In this document: piece by piece, positions 61,723 to 64,000 of the stretch | How the letters are laid out: each line of letters opens with the position of its first letter | Numbering within the stretch: position 1 is the stretch's first letter | Assembly (NCBI RefSeq): GCF_023022985.1 | Contig: NZ_CP095461.1 | Location: forward strand, 372,001 to 436,000 | Source: Arthrobacter gengyunqii | GTDB taxonomy: Bacteria > Actinomycetota > Actinomycetes > Actinomycetales > Micrococcaceae | Direction: 5' to 3' | DNA length: 64,000 bases | Translations under genes and position numbers: made by a program | The notes under the pieces: model-generated | What the model was told of the DNA's origin: nothing | What the model saw: the letters and a program-made list of their open reading frames with translations, nothing else | Databases searched by the model: none

Positions 61723-64000
61723 CCCAGTTGACACCGTCACTGCCTGAACTCCTCACCGCCTGGCTCCCGCAGCAGCGCTGGTTCCCCGCGAAGGGGCGTG
61801 AAATTTCGCTGGAACGCGTTGGTGGAGTCCGATTGGAGGACCCGGCCGGGGCGGTGCAACTTGAGGTTCATCTCATTGCCGTGAGCTCGGGCCATCGAAC
61901 AGACGTCATCAACGTACCCGTCAGCTATCGCAGCGAGCCGGCTCCCGAGCTGGCCGGCTCCCTGCTGGGCCGTGCCCAGCATGCCGAACTGGGGGAGCGC
62001 TGGTTGTATGACGGTGCTGCCGATCCGGTGTTCGTGACGGCGTGGCTGGAAATGATGCGTTCGCAGTCGCTCTCGCTGGACGGCCGCACCCACGGCGTTG
62101 CTCTGGCCGGGTTCGAAGACTGGCCGCCGTTTAACCGGGTTGTCGACGCCAAGCTGATGAAGGGCGAGCAGTCCAATACCTCAGTGGTGGTGCCCGCCGT
62201 GCCCAACCAGCTGATCGTCAAGTTCTACCGTGTCCTTGCCTCCGGCGAAAGCCCTGACGTGCAGGTCAGCGCCAAGCTCACTGCTGCGGGTTCCCGCGAC
62301 GTTCCAACCACTTTCGGCTGGGTAACCGGGAGCTGGCGGGACCCGCTGGCCGACGACGGCGCTTGGGTTACGGGGGACCTCAGCGTCCTGCGCGAGTTTA
62401 TCCCCAACAGCGAAGATGCCTGGCGCCCGGCTTCCGCCGCAGCGCTGGCCAACTCCGATTTCACCGCCGAGGCTGAAGAGCTGGGCGCGGTCACCGGACG
62501 CATCCACCAGCAGTTGGCACAGGCTTTCGGCAGCGGGCCTCCCAGCGCGTCGGAACGCGCAGACTTCCTCGAGTCCCTCGAAAACCGGATCCGCTGGGCC
62601 TGGAAAGAAGCGCGCAGCTACGTGGGGGGGTATGACGAACCCCTGGAATACCTGCTGCGCCAGATCAGCAATTTGGAGGAGCTGCCCAACCTCCAGCGAA
62701 TTCATGCTGACTACCACTTGGGCCAGGTCCTGAAATCCGGCACGCACGGCTGGATGGTGCTGGACTTTGAAGGTGAGCCGCTGCGGCCCGCGGCTGAACG
62801 CAGTGTTCCCGATGTCCCGCTGCGCGATGTCGTGGGCATGCTTCGGTCCCTTGACTACGCCGCGGGAGTGGCTCTCGTGGAGGGCGCCGGCGAAACAGGC
62901 GCTGCCGCCCCTAAGGAACAGCAGCGCCGCGGCCTGGAAGCAGCACGCTGGGCAGCGAATGCGTCTGAAGCTTTCCTTCGTGGGTATGAGAAGGAAACCG
63001 GTACGCACATCAACCGCAGCGATCCGCTGTACCTTGCCCTATGGCTGGACAAGGCCATTTACGAAGTTGTCTACGAAATACGCAACCGTCCCGACTGGGT
63101 CCGCGTGCCCGTTGCTGCCGTACGGCAGATTCTGGAACAGGCACGCAAACAGGTCCACGGAACGAGCAGCCAGGAAGAGAAATCAGTGACTAAGACTCCA
63201 CAGCCCGCTCCCCAGGGGAAACGACGTTCACCGGAACCTGCGCTGCCTGCCGGACCGGATGCTCTGACGGAACCCGCGCTGCCCGCGAAAGCGGACGACG
63301 TCGTCGTACCGGCCTCAGATGAGGTGGCCCCGGTGCCGGCGCACCGCAATCCGCTGCCCGTTTCCACTGATGTCCTGCAGGCCGTGTCGGAGGGTCGGTA
63401 TCACCAGCCCCATGCGGTCCTGGGCGCGCATGTCGATGACCAGGGTCTCGTGACCATCCGCACCCTGCGTCCGCTGGCCCAAAGTGTAGTGGCCGTAACC
63501 GCTGACGCACGGGTTGATCTTCAGCACGAACACAACGGGATATGGGTGGGGACACTCCCCGCAGCCCGGCCGGGGCAGGTTCCCGATTACCGGCTCGAGG
63601 TGACCTACGAGGGCCTTGCCCCTCAGCTGTTCGACGACCCTTACCGGTTCCTGCCGTCTCTCGGGGAAATCGACCTGCACCTTATCGGTGAAGGCCGGCA
63701 CGAGAAGCTGTGGACGGTGCTCGGAGCAAACCTGCACCACTACAAGTCGGTTTTGGGCGATATTGACGGCGTCAGCTTCGCCGTGTGGGCGCCCAATGCC
63801 CAAGCCGTGCGGGTCAAGGGCGACTTCAACGCCTGGGATGGCAGGATGCATGCCATGCGTTCCCTGGGCGGCTCCGGAGTTTGGGAGCTGTTCATTCCCG
63901 GGGTCGAACCGGGCGCGCGCTACAAGTACGAAATTCTCGGCAGCGACGGAATCTGGCGCGACAAGGCTGATCCCCTGGCACAGGCAACGGAAGTGCCCCC
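61719..64000 (+). CDS. Maltokinase fused in frame to GlgB branching enzyme (3' part outside window)
   Basis: One uninterrupted frame from ATG 61719 to the window edge, at least 760 residues. Residues 1-480 are maltokinase: N-cap (TAWLPQQRWFPAKGREISL), phosphate-binding region (KLMKGEQSNTSVVV), catalytic RIHADYHLGQ near residue 330 and metal-binding VLDFEGEP. It phosphorylates maltose with ATP. A Pro/Ala-rich linker (about residues 485-550) leads to the GlgB N-terminal domains: GRYHQPHAVLGAH, DDPYRFLPSLGEIDLHL, FAVWAPNAQAVRVKGDFNAW. The GH13 branching barrel would follow off-window. No stop codon separates the two. GTG 63186, with AGGAAGAG about 6 nt upstream, may be a retained internal glgB start. 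ATG 61719 overlaps the treS stop. Confidence 0.88.
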   Translation, partial: MTQLTPSLPELLTAWLPQQRWFPAKGREISLERVGGVRLEDPAGAVQLEVHLIAVSSGHRTDVINVPVSYRSEPAPELAGSLLGRAQHAELGERWLYDGAADPVFVTAWLEMMRSQSLSLDGRTHGVALAGFEDWPPFNRVVDAKLMKGEQSNTSVVVPAVPNQLIVKFYRVLASGESPDVQVSAKLTAAGSRDVPTTFGWVTGSWRDPLADDGAWVTGDLSVLREFIPNSEDAWRPASAAALANSDFTAEAEELGAVTGRIHQQLAQAFGSGPPSASERADFLESLENRIRWAWKEARSYVGGYDEPLEYLLRQISNLEELPNLQRIHADYHLGQVLKSGTHGWMVLDFEGEPLRPAAERSVPDVPLRDVVGMLRSLDYAAGVALVEGAGETGAAAPKEQQRRGLEAARWAANASEAFLRGYEKETGTHINRSDPLYLALWLDKAIYEVVYEIRNRPDWVRVPVAAVRQILEQARKQVHGTSSQEEKSVTKTPQPAPQGKRRSPEPALPAGPDALTEPALPAKADDVVVPASDEVAPVPAHRNPLPVSTDVLQAVSEGRYHQPHAVLGAHVDDQGLVTIRTLRPLAQSVVAVTADARVDLQHEHNGIWVGTLPAARPGQVPDYRLEVTYEGLAPQLFDDPYRFLPSLGEIDLHLIGEGRHEKLWTVLGANLHHYKSVLGDIDGVSFAVWAPNAQAVRVKGDFNAWDGRMHAMRSLGGSGVWELFIPGVEPGARYKYEILGSDGIWRDKADPLAQATEVP
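63172..63188 (+). promoter_or_regulatory. glgB: Possible internal ribosome-binding site and GTG start for GlgB
   Basis: AGGAAGAGA precedes the in-frame GTG at 63186, which encodes the start of the linker VTKTPQPAP. If used, it would yield a separate branching enzyme in addition to the fusion protein. Confidence 0.45.

Noticed and set aside
36957..64000. CsrA control of the glycogen genes in this window
   Set aside because: CsrA represses glg genes in E. coli, but no hairpin-loop GGA pair like that of flagellin was seen before glgX, glgP or glgE, and several of these starts look leaderless.

Overview
The window is GC-rich chromosomal DNA from a high-GC Gram-positive bacterium, most likely an Arthrobacter-like member of the Micrococcaceae. 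The evidence is lineage-typical genes: the bacterial proteasome activator (C-terminus GQYL), a CarD-IspD-IspF-CysS-RlmB run, the GlgE glycogen pathway, a SenX3-RegX3-type phosphate regulator next to gpmA and phoU, and a DUF2516 protein. No insertion sequence, integrase, phage gene or CRISPR array was seen.

Left flank (1-8700): a secreted nuclease cut by the window edge, tRNA-Ser(UGA) with its terminator, an MDR-family quinone oxidoreductase, the pyruvate transporter pair CstA-YbdD, a small acidic repeat protein, Bpa with a downstream partner gene, and an aldo/keto reductase.

Flagellar locus (8717-37226): about 28.5 kb of almost uninterrupted motility genes. On the minus strand are flgN-flgK-flgL-fliW. 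On the plus strand are a sigma-28 factor, flagellin, fliD-fliS-fliT-like, then flgB-flgC-fliE-fliF-fliG-fliH-fliI-fliJ-(NlpC/P60)-fliK-flgD-flgE, flbD-motA-motB, fliM-fliN-fliO-fliP-fliQ-fliR-flhB-flhA-(FlhF-like)-csrA. Many genes overlap by an ATGA or GTGA. Five sites fit T(A/T)AC-N15-GCCGATA(G/A), the last with a variant -10, and they sit before flgN, flagellin, flgB, flbD and fliM, so the units look like a sigma-28 regulon. The flagellin leader holds two ACGGA motifs, one in a hairpin loop and one in the Shine-Dalgarno. Together with fliW at one end of the locus and csrA at the other, this predicts a FliW-CsrA-flagellin homeostatic switch. No recognisable flgF/flgG, fliL, flhG, flgM or che genes were seen.

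Middle flank (37227-52906): the 455-base stretch 37227-37681 holds only a bidirectional terminator and tRNA-Thr(CGU). Similarly 1966-2331 holds only a terminator and tRNA-Ser. Then come a secreted TAP-like hydrolase, holB-tmk, a Cys/Met-metabolism PLP enzyme, DUF2516, a methyltransferase, gpmA, phoU facing senX3-regX3 across a PHO-box-like repeat, a lipoprotein, and carD, ispD-ispF-cysS and rlmB. Many of these genes have a TANNNT hexamer exactly 6 nt before the start codon and no Shine-Dalgarno, which suggests leaderless transcripts.

Right flank (52933-64000): alpha-glucan metabolism. glgX and glgP are convergent. glgP is divergent from glgE-treS-maltokinase-glgB. The maltokinase and branching-enzyme domains lie in one uninterrupted reading frame that runs off the window. 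TreS makes maltose from trehalose, maltokinase phosphorylates it, GlgE polymerises maltose-1-phosphate and GlgB branches the chain, while GlgP and GlgX break the glucan down.
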